Position numbers and translations under genes: made by a program. The notes under the pieces are model-generated. The model had not been told where the DNA came from. It saw only the letters and a list, made by a program, of their open reading frames with translations, and did not search any database. A stretch of DNA of 64,000 nt from Adiantum capillus-veneris. Lineage: Eukaryota > Streptophyta > Polypodiopsida > Polypodiales > Pteridaceae. Each line of letters begins with the position of its first letter. The stretch's first letter is position 1. This document shows, piece after piece, positions 1 to 11,060 of this stretch. Location: contig CM043955.1 of NCBI GenBank assembly GCA_014529385.2, forward strand, positions 150,181,640 through 150,245,639, written 5' to 3'.

Positions 1-607
1 CAGTGTGGGCTTGGTGATTAGGTCACGGTTTGACGGGCGTACAGTTATCTTGGCACACTTACAGGAGTGAGTATTGTGATGTATGCTTGTGTTGCTACGA
101 GCTAGGTAGCCGGATTCGAGCACTAACGCCTTGAGGTTTTTCAGCAGGTTTCAACTACAGGTTTACAAGTTTACAGGAAGGTTTGAGGGCTTATTTGGGC
201 ACTGAATTTTCATCCATTGTTTCCTCTTTGCAGGTGTCCATGTATGGCTCAGTTGTAGGTTGATCTGGGACACGTTTGTGACTTGTTTATGCAGCTGTTA
301 AGAGCTGAATTTTGGGGCTGTTTTGCAGCCATACAAGAGCTTGGTTTACTCTACAGGAGCCTCGTACACTTGGCATTTAGGATTTTCATCATTGCCATTT
401 GTGGAGCACAGTGTGGTTACACTACTACGAGAGATTTTATGCGTGGATTCGCATGAGCATTGTAGGTGCTGGTGAGCTCTTTTTTTGAGAGCATTTTCTC
501 ATTGCAGGTTGCTTCTTTTAGATTAGTTGAGTGCATTTCATTGCTACCGTATCTAGAGTAGAGTTACAGCTCTTGGTTATTTTTTACATTCCCTTATAGT
601 AGTCAAT
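1..607. other. No gene recognised
   Basis: No ORF, LTR boundary or primer-binding site could be supported here. By position it is probably the 5' part (gag or leader) of the copia remnant that follows, but no gag motif could be read. Confidence 0.4.
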
Positions 608-2141
608 ATGTGTGAGACTTTCGAGTCTAGGACAATGACTCATGAGAGACGGCGTTCTCGTTCGTGTCAACACTTGAGATGTTGGCATTGTGGTCACACA
701 GGCCACATTAGACGGTGATGCTTTCGTCGTATGAGACAGCACAGGAGAGACGCTAGTCTCAAGGATGCAGTAGATGCTATAGGCTTCGTCGACTTGACAG
801 TTGTAGGATCAGATACAGTGTCTGAGTACCCTAGTGACAGTGAGGTCACATTTGCTTCCTGTATTACTCCTGATTTTTTGACGTCTGAGGATAGTGCACT
901 TCTTTTGCAGTGGGTTCTAGATAGGGATGCTACTTTTCATGTCACTCCGTATCGTGACTGGTTCAATAGCTATTCTAGCAGAGTGCATGGTAGTGTGCGA
1001 TTGGCAGATGGGTCACTGCATGAGATTGTTGGTTCAGGAGATGTGAGACTGCGGTGCATCGTACGTGCTCAGAGATGTGCGTCATGTGCCATATTTGACG
1101 ATGAGTTTGATCTCCGTTGGTCAGCTCAGGGATAGTGGATGTCCGGTATTGCTGCTTGAGCAATCTTTTGCGTTGCATTTGGGTTCGCTAGTGATTGCGA
1201 GAGGTGCTAGAGTTGGCACATGGTACCCATTGCATGTAGTACTGGTGCGAGATGGTCGAATCTCAATCTTGTTATAGCCATGCAGAGAGCGAGAGACCCG
1301 GACAGTCTCTTTTGCTCATGGGTTGTAGGGTGCTTTGCATAGAGTGCAAAGTAGTGAGCTCGTTGCACACACAGTTGGGGCACAACTTGAGCAGTCACAC
1401 AGAGAGGTGACAGAGTCAGACATGCATGCTTTGCTAGTGACTGAGCAAAGTAGAGAGTCAGTTGTGCGAGATACTTCTATGCAGGATAGACAGGTAGAGC
1501 GGTCTTGCTCTAGTGAGTCACGACAGGAGGAAGTTGTGCAAGAGTCTATGCATAAGGAGTTAGAGCATGAGAGCTCTAGTGAGTCACAGCAGATTGAGTG
1601 GTCATGTTTGCAGTAGATGATTGCAGAGGAGGCTGAGACGTCAGCGATTATGCAATCATTCCTTTGTATGCTCGACAGTGAGCATGGGGATATAGTTGTG
1701 CAGGATATGTCTTCCAGCAGACACCTAGAGCAGCTGGTTTGCTCTGAGGTTGCACGACAGGTTGATGCGTCTTTTGCGGATAGTCAGGAGATGAATGTGG
1801 CTGACACGCCTTGTCAGTCAGAGACACCTATTGCCAGGGATATATATGTTGATGCATGCTCCGTAGAGCTAGCAGGGTCCGCTAGCATTGCATCGACATT
1901 CGATGGTCTCATGTATGAGATGCTAATCTTGAGACCGGATATCGCAGCTACAGTGGGAGCATTTGCAGTTGGGGTTGTCAATCGTTTGTTGACTGATGAT
2001 GGCATAGTGCACGAGGGAGATATGCAGGTATTGCGTACATACTTGCAGTACGTGTGCGGTACGTCTGGTGGTGTATGGACTTACACGGGAGCAGGACAGT
2101 CGGATGCACACGATCACAGCCAACCAGTGGGCATCGGTTGA
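608..2141 (+). pseudogene. Ty1/copia pol remnant (zinc knuckle, protease, pre-integrase, RT tail)
   Basis: From an ATG at 608 the frame gives a gag zinc knuckle, CWHCGHTGHIRR followed by a TGA and C (CX2CX4HX4C), at about 679-720. A copia-type aspartic protease follows at about 910-1050: the family's WxLDSGAxxHVTP block reads WVLDRDATFHVTP, so the catalytic Asp-Ser-Gly is lost. After a frame change at about 1065 the pre-integrase block appears (LISVGQL, GSLVIARG). Integrase and most of RT are missing. The region 1335-1616 is instead Ser/Glu/Gln-rich with SSSES-type repeats. The end (about 1890-2090) resembles the C-terminal copia RT segment: MLILRPDIAATVG, then LRTYLQYVCGTSGG. The element is therefore internally deleted and inactive. 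Assignment to copia rests on motif order and is firm; its boundaries are not. Confidence 0.8.
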
Positions 2142-2208
2142 GAGCTATTTTCTCTCGCCTTTTGTAGTCTTTAGACTAGGTTCCCTTTCTTAAAGGCACA
2201 GTCGCCTT

Positions 2209-2220
2209 TAAGTGGGAGGT
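2209..2220 (+). promoter_or_regulatory. Polypurine tract of the copia remnant
   Basis: The purine-rich stretch AAGTGGGAGGT lies directly before TGTTGGGG, the arrangement that primes plus-strand DNA synthesis in plant copia elements. Confidence 0.6.
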
Positions 2221-2500
2221 TGTTGGGGTATAGGTGCCTGTGCCTTGCCCGGCCGCACAGAGTCTCGGTGCCCACTGACTTGTATACCTTATACATAGCA
2301 TAAGTGTACAGGGGGCTGCTCACTGATTGAGTCTTCCCACCCATATCTATGTGTCATGTGCTCTTCTCCTTCCTCTTCTCTCGTGCACAGTTCCTTCAGT
2401 AGTAGTTAAGCTAGGTTGGTCTTTTCTGTTGGAGGAGAAGGTGTTGTTGCCAATTTCTGACTCTCAGTATTGGGCACTACATAGGATCTTATTTGATTTA
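2221..2500 (+). repeat. 3' LTR of the copia remnant (end uncertain)
   Basis: Begins with TGTTGGGG right after the polypurine tract. No matching 5' LTR exists in the window, so the 3' limit is a guess set where a different minus-strand sequence starts. Confidence 0.45.
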
Positions 2501-5150
2501 GTAATGGTGCATTTGTGAACAAAAGTAGATAATTGGGATGCCAAATAAGCTAGATCTCATGCCATTTGGGGTGTTGTAGTACAGGATTGGCTTGGAGATC
2601 CTTGAGCAATCTTTCTTTGATTTGGAGGACTTCAAATTTAATAAGAGGATAAGGGAGATCTTGTTGATGCCACGTTTCATTGATTGTGGAGGGTGCCAGT
2701 AGATTGACATTGATTGAGTGTATAATCATTTCTTCCCATTGCATTGCCTCCTTCCAAATGGCCTCTATTTCCTCTTCTATTTTCTTTTTCAAAATAGCTT
2801 CCTCCTCAACAGTCAGGCTTTTTGGAGTAGTGGAAGGTTCCTATTCTGCTTGAGAAATTTCAATTTCGGGAAGACTGGCCTCTTCTCTGGTTGGAACTTC
2901 CAATTCCATGAACTGAAGGGTATCCTTATCTTACATTGCGGCAATGACTTGCTCATCTCCCAACGTGGTTGCATGTGCCATGACAGCTTCTTTAATCTTG
3001 CTTAACTCCTTGTTAAGCTCAACAATCTGCTTTGGTAGTTGTCTTCTCACTGCATGAAGTTGATTGACAATTCTCTTCTTTGCATCTGCTCTAGATTTAG
3101 CTCCATCTCTAAGTCCTTAACCTTCTGCCCCATAGCTTGATAGACAGCATATGTGCCCTGTAGTGTGGCTACTACTGGGTTATCCTTTAGCTGATTCAGA
3201 AGTGCATTATGTTCTTAGTATTATGCTTTTTTCTGGGCTAACTGTGTCTTTGCAATGTTGAGATGAATCTATAGGGATTGTACTGTAGACTCTAATTCTT
3301 GTAGAGATAGAGTGGCCTTTGTGACTTGTTGCTCGTGTTGCTTATTTGTTGTCTGGAGAGTTTCCAGATTCATTGTTGTCTTTGTAGTTAGTTCAGCCAA
3401 TTCTTGTTCTTTGAAGTCCTTGGCTTCTTTGAATGACTCGACACATATATTGACCAAGTCTAGCCTTTCCTCATTGAGCCGCAGGCGCCTGTATACACTA
3501 TGTAGATTTTGGTGGAGAGCGTAGATTTCTTCCTTCATTTTGTCTATCACATCATGTGCATACTGTGTATATTCATCTATGACTTCCACATTCTCCATTG
3601 TTCTTGTGTTTCTTGATTTCGGTTGATCCATTTGTGTGTCCTAAGTCTTAGTCATTAGCTCATCTGGTTGGTTGGCTTGAGTAGTTGGTGTTGCTGTGGG
3701 ACTAGTTGGTTCAACCTCTTGTTCCTTGATAGTTTCTTTGAGTGGTTTGGAATTGGGTTCCAGATTGGTAGCAATGGGAGTGGCCTCCTCTGTTGTAGTC
3801 TCTTGCTCTAGTGGTGTATTTGTGGGAAAGAAGTGTGGAACTTCTGTAGTAGGGTTTTCTGGTTCTTTGGGTGAACCCTCCTGAGTATGTGTATTGTCTT
3901 CTTCTTGTGCATGGGCATGTTCTTATTGTGGTTCCTCTTTATGATAGAGATGCTCTAGGCCAGCCCGAGGGTCATCCTTTTTGTCGAACATTGGGTGTTT
4001 AGCTTGAATTTTGACTCTTCTTGGAGATGGTTTCCATTTTTTCTCAAAATATCCTTTGACCCCTCTTTCTAGCTCAAAAGTTGCCTTCTCTCTTTCGAGT
4101 ATTGCTGCCCTTTGTGCTGGTTCTTCAATAACTACTGTCGGCCTATGTTTCCTGGTCTGATTTACTTCATCCACTTTAGCTTTCCCTTCCTCTTTCCTTT
4201 TTCTTTCAACATGAGTGTCCTCCTCTTCCTGCACTTCATCTTCTATGTTACCATCTTCTTTTGATGCTATGAATGTGGGTGCTTGAGCTGATACATCAAC
4301 TAATCGAGTTCGTAGTCTTGTTGCCACTGTGGTGCACTTCTGGATCCTCATCTGTCTTGTTCAGCAACCATAATTTTTTCTCTGGGCCAGGTAGTAAATT
4401 CTCTATTTGGCCTATAGCGTGATAGGAAATTCTGGTGAGCACTTCTGGAGATCCTAAAAATGTGATGTTCTCTAGCTTCTTCACATGAGTGAGGGTTGTG
4501 TAGATGTATTGTGTGTGGTTCACGTCTGTCATCCCCTCTTTCTTTGATGCTTGAGTGAAGGTGGAAGCCACGGCATGATTGGGAACTATATACCTTGGTA
4601 GTCTCTTGGCAGTGAAGTGAAAATGTTGATGATAGAGCCGTAGCACCCGCTCTATTTCCCTTTGCTTCAAATCCAAAAAGGAGGATGATCCGCTGTCAAA
4701 AATACCATTGGTTGGTAACTGTCTATCCCTCATAGATTTTCCTCCTTTTTGAAGCTTTAGTGCTTCTGCCACTTGGTCCTCTGTTATGTGAACTTCAATA
4801 GGAGAGACATTGAGATCATATATGGTTGCTCGTCCTTCCTTTGTGATACTGTGCAAGATCCCATAAGCTCTTTTGTAATCGACACCACAAGGATCTATCT
4901 CTATGTAGTCTTTAAGGCCAATCTTTTTCCAAAGTGGTCAGGGGCTGCGTGTTCTTTGATGAGGTCCTGAGCTTCCCTTGGTAGCATCTGTACTTCAACT
5001 TTGGTTCCATGAGAACTCTTGAATGATCCGTGGTAGACAGTGACATGTTGGCTATCCAATTGGTCTCTTGCCAACTAGGTGACATTTGCCTCTCTCAACA
5101 AGTCTTCCTCTAGTTGATATAGTGGGAGTTCAGCAAAATTTTGCTTCATG
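2498..5150 (-). pseudogene. Broken long ORF with coiled-coil C-terminal part, function unknown
   Basis: Reading the minus strand from an ATG at 5150, an almost continuous protein can be followed to about 2500 through several stops and frame changes. The N-terminal third (5150-4300) is globular, beginning MKQNFAELPLYQLEEDLL, with no motif I recognise. The middle (4350-3640) is charged and low-complexity, rich in Glu, Lys, Pro and Thr. The C-terminal part (3631-2550) is Leu/Glu/Lys/Gln-rich with heptad-like spacing and looks like a long coiled coil. Total length would be roughly 850 codons. It sits downstream of a leader carrying repeated palindromes. It may be an accessory ORF of an LTR retrotransposon or a captured host gene. 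No gag, protease, RT or integrase signature was seen in it. Confidence 0.5.
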
Positions 5151-5158
5151 ATCTTTTT

Positions 5159-6294
5159 CTTCGGAGCTCCCAAGGTAGATGAGAAAGAACTTGACAGTGT
5201 ATGAGCACATCCAAAGATTAGACAATCCTGGCAAGTTACAACTAAGTAGCATAACTAAATAAGAAAAAAAGAGCCCTAAAAAAATTACAATTTTGGCAAA
5301 GTCTATCTTGGGCGCGCCTAAAATGCAAATGGGTGTAGGTGCATGCAAAACTGGTGTCAGAAGAGCTATATGGAAAATATAAGTGTTGGTGGTGATCTGA
5401 AAGAATCTTGAGAGCTTTTGGACTTTTATGATGGGAGCTGTGAACAGTTATTTGTCCGCTTGACCGTAATCTGTACTTTTGGTAATTGACCAAGTGAGGA
5501 TTTGTCAAACTCGATGAAACTTGTGGAAGTGTTTAATGTGACCATTGTGAATATATATGTGTATCACATATGCAAGTTAGGCTCTTCCATTACCATTTCT
5601 ATCTTAGGTGCACCTAAGATAAAAAGAGGGGGATTTAAGGCCATTTCTTATTTTTGGTGCTCTGATGGTCTTAGAGAAAATATTATTGATGATGGGTGAA
5701 GTTGGGTTGATTTGGCAAGCTAAAAGTGAGAATTGGGCACAAACGGCTATTGGATGTGGCATAGTGTGTTTTATGAGTATTTTGCATGAAAAAATGTGAT
5801 AGGGAGGGAAAACATGCTAGTGTAGAAGTGGGTGCCAAAAAATGGTGCCATGCTAGTGATTCATCTTCAGCACGCCGAAGATAGAAGTCACCCTTTGTTG
5901 CATTTTTGGCCTTGCTTTTGCCCTACTAGGTCTTTGATGGTTGTTGGAACCCTTGGTCTTTTTTTTGGTAGCTGACGTAGTTCTCGATGAGGTTGACCGT
6001 CTTTTGTAGAGCAAGGTTTGACTTGGAGTCACTAATCACTATACTGGAGATTGGTGCAGGTCCAATATGGTGTAGAGAGTGTCCCCCTTGATTTTGAGGT
6101 GAGTTGGGTCAAGATTTTTCATTGCGGTGGGTGCAAAATGTTCTTTGCGGTGTGAATATGGTCTTTTTGTCTTATACTATTGACTGAGCCTCAGTTGCAC
6201 CCCTAAATCTCCACAGTCCCTTAACTTGATGGCCTCAAAACATTTTTAAATTTTAGTCACCATGTGACTCCTTTACCTTCAGCGCGCCGAAGAT
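5159..6294. repeat. Family of five related 20-bp palindromes
   Basis: Five short palindromes share the plan ATCTTnGGnGCnCCnAAGAT. They lie at 5159-5174 (CTTCGGAGCTCCCAAG), 5305-5324 (core GGGCGCGCC), 5601-5620 (ATCTTAGGTGCACCTAAGAT, perfect), 5863-5882 and 6275-6294 (both with CGCCGAAGAT right arms). The first lies 9 bp upstream of the ATG of the minus-strand ORF. The arms differ between copies but mostly stay self-complementary. They could be protein-binding dyads or RNA hairpins; function is unknown. Confidence 0.7.
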
Positions 6295-7240
6295 GCTAGG
6301 TCAGATTTTCTGAAGCTTTTTTCACTTTGGAGCTTATCAATGTGTTGTCCCCCTAGTAACGAGCCTCTGGTTTAGTTTTGGTGAAATTTGGGTGTTAGGT
6401 GTAGCCGGTGTTAGCATTTTCGTTCCTAATCGTTCCCAGATTTCCATATGTTTTCGTGCCCCTTGTAGCTCCCATTGTTGACAATGTGGTAATCAAAACA
6501 CTTCTAGATGTAGTTCAGAACTTATCCCTCATAGCTGGTGTGAGTAAGAGTCAGCGGGCAATGCGTATGGGAGCGTAGAAGGTCGCCGAAATCAACTACT
6601 CAGAGCTCCTTCTCTAAGGTCTAGAATTCAAATGAGAGAAATATGGGTCTACGTGGCTATACATACCTGGAATTTCCCGACGCCTCTTTTTAATTACCTA
6701 CCTAATGAGCTCATCAGGTCTAACTTCATACTCTTGGATTGAAAATTTCTGAAAACTGACATCCCTCGATCATTCCCAGATGACTAGTTGGTGAAAGGCC
6801 ACTGAACTTTTTGATCCGATTTGCTTCAATTTTTTTCTGACTCGTCCCTTGAACTTTGAGATTTAGCATTTGAAGTCGGAATCCAATTTTGACCTTCCTT
6901 CTTACTTATTCTATTTATTTTGGATTTTATTATCTTTTATTAGAAAAAAATAAAGAAAAATAGCTAAATCACTTAAAATTTTCTATTCGATACTTTAAAA
7001 AATGTAAAACACTTCCACTCTTACTATTCAGCCATATTTTTGTGGATTGCTCCTATTTTTCATGATTTTGGCCGTATTATATGCTAACAATTGAAATTGT
7101 ACTATATTATAATTATTGAAAGATATGTACAATATATATACGTACACCTAGGGGTTATCAAATGAAAATCCCCATTCATCCCATTATTAGGGAAATCACT
7201 TAATTGGCTCAAAAAAAACCAGACATCAACACATAATTAT
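5175..7240. other. Leader or LTR-like region without genes
   Basis: Apart from the palindromes, no coding signal was found. By position it could be the LTR or leader of the minus-strand ORF at 5150, but no TG...CA pair or primer-binding site was identified. From 6900 to 7240 it becomes AT-rich. Confidence 0.35.
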
Positions 7241-7462
7241 GTCAAATCATTGCCCTTTTTACTTTCCAGATTCATATGCTTATGTTCTTCTCAGATTGTC
7301 TCGTTGTCTCCTCTCCTCCTGGCTTCAATTCATCCTGGGTTGTGCAGTGTAGAGGGTAGAAAGTTATGTCTATGCATGGCCCTCATTGGCCCTATTATGC
7401 TATGGAGGTCAATGCAAATAAACACATTATGATGTGCAAGAAATGGGTCTTGAGTATGGCAC

Positions 7463-8345
7463 TCAAGGGTTTTCGATGTTGAGGTATCCAATTGCATGAA
7501 TCTTTTGAAGAGAAAATTTTGCTGCAATTGAGCTTGTTCTTTGATAGTGCAATATGCATTGTCCGTTGTGTGTTGCTTGGATACAATGGTCTCTATAACT
7601 ATGAGTGCCTTGACTTTTAGGTACCCACTTATACCTGAGTGTAGTCGGCTTGACTTGTTGTGGGGTCTTCGACACCCATTGTTGAACTTGTTTATCGTGG
7701 ATGTTTGGTTTTATTGTGGCTTTACTTTGCTTCTTCGGTTGCCATATCCATGTCCTCCTGAGTAGCAATGACTTCTGTTGAGCAGGTGGATGTAATTTTT
7801 TTTCTATTAAGTTGTCGGCATTGTGTAGCAGCCTTTTTGGCACCCATACTTATTGAGGCTGGCTCTTGAGTATCCAAATTTTCTCTCCTTTCATAGGCTA
7901 GTTAGAAGCAGTCTTTAATGGAGTAGTGGGCATATTTCTAACTGATGACTTCTGATTCCTAAATGGGAAATTACCGAGAGATACCTTCCATTCTTCCTTA
8001 CTATATGCAAATGGTATTCTTAGTTGTCCGCCTTTAAGTATGAGTTCCAGCATTCGGGCATCCCAATCTTGTACTGCTTTGTAGGTTCGCATCCATGGAA
8101 TCCCTAGTATTAGGTCTTCATTCATGTGTTCATCCGCAATACATATGAATGTATGTAGGCAGGAAAATCCATGAACCATAATATTCAAGTTAATTTTTCC
8201 TAGTGTTGGCGTGATTTGTTTGTTATAGCCTTTGACAGTGGCTTGACAGTACTCAAGTGGTTAAGTTGTTGCCTTGAGATAATTTGAGTAACTCACATCA
8301 TTTGCTATAGATCCTATATCCACTAAAGCTTTCACTTTGTATCCC
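7463..8345 (-). pseudogene. Ty3/gypsy aspartic protease fragment
   Basis: On the minus strand from 8345, the sequence reads a retropepsin N-terminal block, KALVDIGSIANDVS, in which the catalytic Asp-Thr/Ser-Gly is Asp-Ile-Gly. After one stop comes the C-terminal flap and strand block EDLILGIPWMRTYKAVQDWD (about 8110-8060). Below 7843 a Lys/Gln/Trp-rich stretch repeats a W-x-PK pattern (TWIWQPK, QWVSK, YKWVPK), which looks like a linker. The gag of the same element lies at 12887-15956, and the 4.5-kb inverted-repeat element separates the two. RT and integrase were not found further downstream. Inactive. Confidence 0.7.
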
Positions 8346-8356
8346 TCTTTCAGAAA

Positions 8357-8394
8357 TTAGGAAGAAAATGGGGTCTAGGAGGGCCTCTTTATTT
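8357..8394 (+). repeat. Left terminal inverted repeat (38 bp)
   Basis: Matches the reverse complement of 12849-12886 at 36 of 38 positions by direct reading. Confidence 0.8.
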
Positions 8395-9559
8395 CGTAGT
8401 TTAAGGAAGTCAAACCTTTAGTATTAAGAAAGTAATCAAAGGACAGCTTTTGAATTCAAACAGTCAAAACGGCTGGTTTATTTGAATTCAAAGTTTCCCC
8501 CCACAATGGAATTTAAAATCTAGCAGGTAAAACCATATCATGTAGCATATGTACAAAAAGCGCTCGATGCATAGATTGCAGATGTATGATCTCCGCTTAA
8601 ATCGGCAATCATATGTGGGACTTATGGGAGGCCAAAAATCATAAAATTGTCCACCTCCTTTTTGGGGGCAAAAGTGCATCCTTTGACCACTCTTATGTAT
8701 CTCTTACACACCCACCATTCTTGCACACATGGCATACTCCTGTTCGTTTGTAAGGATTCCACTTTCTGAAACCTTAGAAATTGTACAAAGCCTAATTAAA
8801 TTAACTTGGTTGTTAAGAAAACACTGTAGAATGATCCAACTATGGTAAATATTGGTATTTTTGGAACTGTAACCAGAGCTTTACTAGGGTTAGAATTTGT
8901 TAGAACTGAATTCCAATAAAATCTGGAAAAGTTACGGGCTCTGAAAGGTTACACTATGAATTTAATAAGTTAAGTAAAATTGAATGGTTTCAGTAATTAT
9001 TACTGCAGATAGTTCCAAAATTAATCATTAAAAGTCAACAAACTAGCAAAAAATCGATTTTGTGTATTTGGTGGGCTGTGTGGGATAATGATAACTTTCT
9101 CAGACTAGATTTAGTAGCAAGGGGTGTTTCTGGAGGTGTAGGGCTACTTGGGATGCAAGTTATTGCCATTTTCTAGCTTGTGAGTGCCCAGAAACCTTTA
9201 AATATGACCCTTGCTTCACAATTTCAGACAGATTCGGAGCCTTGGTACATTCTCTCTCATCTAGAGAGACCTCTACGCAGAAATCACTAGAGAGCAAAGC
9301 TCTAGTTGGTTAATCAACGGTAATTAGCACCAATCTTTTTTAATTAGTAAAATTAGGTTAACCTATTTATAAAATTTTTAATTAATTAAAGATTAAACCT
9401 ATGTATACTCTAAAATTCTCTCCTAATTCAAAACTCTCTGTTGATTATTGTGATTAAGCTTAGGGATACTAAGCTAATTAATTATTATATCGTATTAGGG
9501 CTGAAATTTACTCCTTTTAGCCATAAATTAATGATAATTATACTAATTAAGTTTAGATT
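8395..9559. other. Non-coding interior of the inverted-repeat element
   Basis: Nothing recognisable was found. The sequence becomes strongly AT-rich after 9300, where degenerate TAATTA-type sequence leads into the satellite. Confidence 0.35.
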
Positions 9560-11060
9560 AAGATAAAATAATTATCAGAGCTATGTTAAACTATCATTAT
9601 GCTAGAGAAAATATCTTGTAATGTTTTGAGTAATTTTCATAATTAATTAAGCAGAATTACACTCTTTTTAAGAGAAAAGTAAAGGGAAAAATAATCAAAC
9701 TGATCCAAAAATCTTTGAGATAATTATGAGAGGTAAATCACATCTTAGAGAACCTATGATAATTATCTTAACCTCAGATAATTAGTTTACCTAATTATCT
9801 CATCAGAATTATACTATTTTTAGGAGAATATAAAAGGAGGAAAATAGTAAACTAATCCAAAATGCTTTGAGATAATTATCAAAGGTAAATTATATCTTAT
9901 GAAACCTGTGATAATTATCTTAACTTCAGATAATTAGTCTAACTTATTATCTCAATAGAATTACACTGTTTTTAGGAGAAATTACAAGGGGAAAAATAGC
10001 AAATTGATCCAAAATGCTTCGAGCTAATTATCAAAAGTAAATCACATCTTATGAAATCCATGATAATTATTTTAATCTCAGATAATTAGTTTAACTAATT
10101 CTCTTAGCATAATTATACTATTTTTAGGAGAAATTAAAAGGGGAAAATAGCAAATTGATTCAACATTCTTTGAGATAATTATCAGAGGTAAATCACATCT
10201 TATGAAACCCGTGATAATTATCTTAACCTCAAATAATTATTTTAAAAAAATTATCTCAAAAAAATTACACTGTTTTTAGGGGAAAATAAATAGGGAAAAA
10301 TAGCAAAATGATCCAAAATGCTTTGAGAAAATTATCAGAGGAAAAAAACATCTTAGGAAACCCTTGATAATTATCTTAATCTTAGATAATTAGTGTAACT
10401 AGTTATATCAATAGGAAAACATTGTTTTTAAGGAAAAAGTAATGGGGGAAATAGTAAATTAAACTAAAAACTTTTGAGATAATTATCAGAGGTGAATCAC
10501 ATCTTAACAAACGCATGATAATTATCTTAACCACATATATCTAGTTTAGCTAATTATCTTAGTAGAAAAACAATATTTTTGAGAGTAAAGTAAAGGGAGA
10601 GATTAGTGAATCATGTGATATGATTACATACTATTTATCAAAGTTAAACTACATGATAAAAAGGTCGTGATAATTATGTCAAAGTTATAAAATTAGTATA
10701 GATATTTACTAAGTCAAATTATACTAATTCTAGCTGAAAACTAAAGAGGAAAATTAGTAAATCATGGTATATGAGTACATGCTATTTATCACTACTAGAT
10801 TACATGATGAAAAGGCCACGGTAATTATATCAAGGGTAGAAACTTAGTATAGATATTTAGTCTAGTCAAATTATACTAATTCTAGCTAGAAACTAAAGGG
10901 GGAAATTAGTAAATCATGTTATATGATTACATCCTATTTATGAGAGTTAGATTACATAATAAAGAGGCCGTGATAATTATGTCAAGGTTGAAAAATTAGT
11001 ATAGATATTTATCTAAGTCAAATTATACTAATTTTAGCTGAAAATTAAATATGGAAATTA
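9560..11060. repeat. 152-bp AT-rich tandem satellite in two subtypes
   Basis: A block containing GAGATAATTATCAGAGGTAA recurs near 9714, 9867, 10017, 10168, 10321 and 10474, a period of about 152 bp. From about 10605 a second subtype (AATCATGTTATATGATTACAT) recurs at about 10605, 10757 and 10909 with the same period. Each unit includes the dyad GATAATTATC and a purine-rich stretch ending GGGGAAAA. About ten units in all. Confidence 0.8.

Noticed and set aside
9560-11060. CRISPR-like array
   Set aside because: The repeats are contiguous 152-bp units without unique spacers, in a plant genome.
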